Shown here: positions 13,413 to 13,718 of the stretch, one piece after another
How the letters are laid out: every line of letters starts with the position of its first letter
Numbering within the stretch: position 1 is the first letter of the stretch
NCBI GenBank assembly: GCA_964541615.1
Contig: CAZIRA010000068.1
Span: 1 to 13,718 of the forward strand
Length of the DNA stretch: 13,718 nt
Direction: 5' to 3'
From: UPXZ01 sp964541615
GTDB taxonomy: Bacteria; Bacteroidota; Bacteroidia; Bacteroidales; Paludibacteraceae
Made by a program: the position numbers and the translations under genes
Notes under the pieces: model-generated
Seen by the model: only the letters and a program-made list of their open reading frames with translations
Told to the model about the DNA's origin: nothing
The model's database searches: none

Positions 13413-13642
13413 TCAGCTCGCTTAGATTTGGGTTTGTACAGGATGGCAAAAACCATAAACAGAAAACCGGCGAAAGAGATCATCGGTCCTACAACGATGC
13501 GGCGTGTACTGAAAATATCCGGATTAAACTCCACATCCGATGGTTTTCCACCCATTAATAAAAAACCTATAACAATTATTGCGAAAGCGGCTGCAATCAA
13601 GATATAATTTATTTTTGAAATAACAAATTTCTTTTCTTCCAT
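13409..13642 (-). CDS. DUF3098 family small membrane protein
   Basis: 77 residues with two predicted membrane helices (about 11-30 and 49-69), a short polar loop carrying GGKPSDVEFNPDIFSTRRI between them, and a basic C-terminus PKSKRAE. The loop (GGxPSDVEFNPDIF, then RRI) is the hallmark of DUF3098, a Bacteroidota-specific family of unknown function. Known context: it often stands between ftsX and uppP in that phylum, and here it precedes uppP with a four-base overlap, so ftsX may lie beyond the right edge. No promoter of the TAnnTTTG type is visible in the 76 bases upstream. Confidence 0.9.
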   Translation of the reverse strand: MEEKKFVISKINYILIAAAFAIIVIGFLLMGGKPSDVEFNPDIFSTRRIVVGPMISFAGFLFMVFAILYKPKSKRAE

Positions 13643-13663
13643 TATGTATAGTTAAATAGTTAT

Positions 13664-13692
13664 TTAGTTAATTAGTTAATTAGTTAATTAGT
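13664..13692. repeat. TTAGTTAA octamer tandem repeat
   Basis: Three and a half copies of TTAGTTAA in tandem, upstream of the DUF3098 gene, with imperfect extensions towards it. The period of eight differs from the heptamer repeat. No coding sequence is recognised in 13643-13718. Confidence 0.7.
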
Positions 13693-13718
13693 ATATTGGT
13701 TTATAAGAAGTTTCACGG

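Overview
The window looks like chromosomal DNA of a member of the Bacteroidota, most likely order Bacteroidales. The evidence is a set of promoters of the Bacteroidota type (TTTG, about 20 bp, TAnnTTTG), a DUF3098–uppP–truB–queA gene order familiar from that phylum, coaD next to an S41 protease, and NspC, CtpA and QueA proteins of the Bacteroidota type. The species cannot be named from the sequence alone. There is one scaffold gap of exactly 100 N (3351-3450).

Layout. From 1 to about 4125 everything reads on the minus strand: coaD, then a C-terminal processing protease, then nspC (cut by the left edge). Across the gap lies an HD-domain (RelA/SpoT-hydrolase-like) gene broken by an in-frame amber codon. 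From about 4274 to 10696 everything reads on the plus strand: cca (tRNA nucleotidyltransferase), a Rossmann/DUF2520 protein, panB, panC, panD, coaB and coaC. From 10791 to 13642 the minus strand resumes with DUF3098, uppP, truB and queA, which form a compact operon read leftwards.

The plus-strand block is the centre of interest. It encodes pantothenate synthesis (PanB, PanC, PanD) and the next two chemical steps of coenzyme A synthesis (CoaB, CoaC). CoaD, a later step, lies in the minus-strand group to the left. CoaB and CoaC are two separate proteins of the kind known from streptococci and enterococci, not the usual fused CoaBC. No PanE is present; the DUF2520 protein is the only candidate for ketopantoate reductase in the cluster, by analogy with PanG. 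Pantothenate kinase and CoaE are not in the window.

This same block, and no other part of the window, carries about ten copies of a short G/C-rich element (roughly AAAGTCCCCC..GGGGATTTAGGGGGCT). Forward copies sit just before start codons and reversed copies sit over stop codons, so they form inverted pairs in four gene junctions. Some supply the last residues of proteins, and one lies over the ambiguous N-terminus of the DUF2520 protein. A second, AT-rich heptamer repeat (TTTCTAA/TTTCTGA) lies on both sides of the scaffold gap and between truB and uppP.
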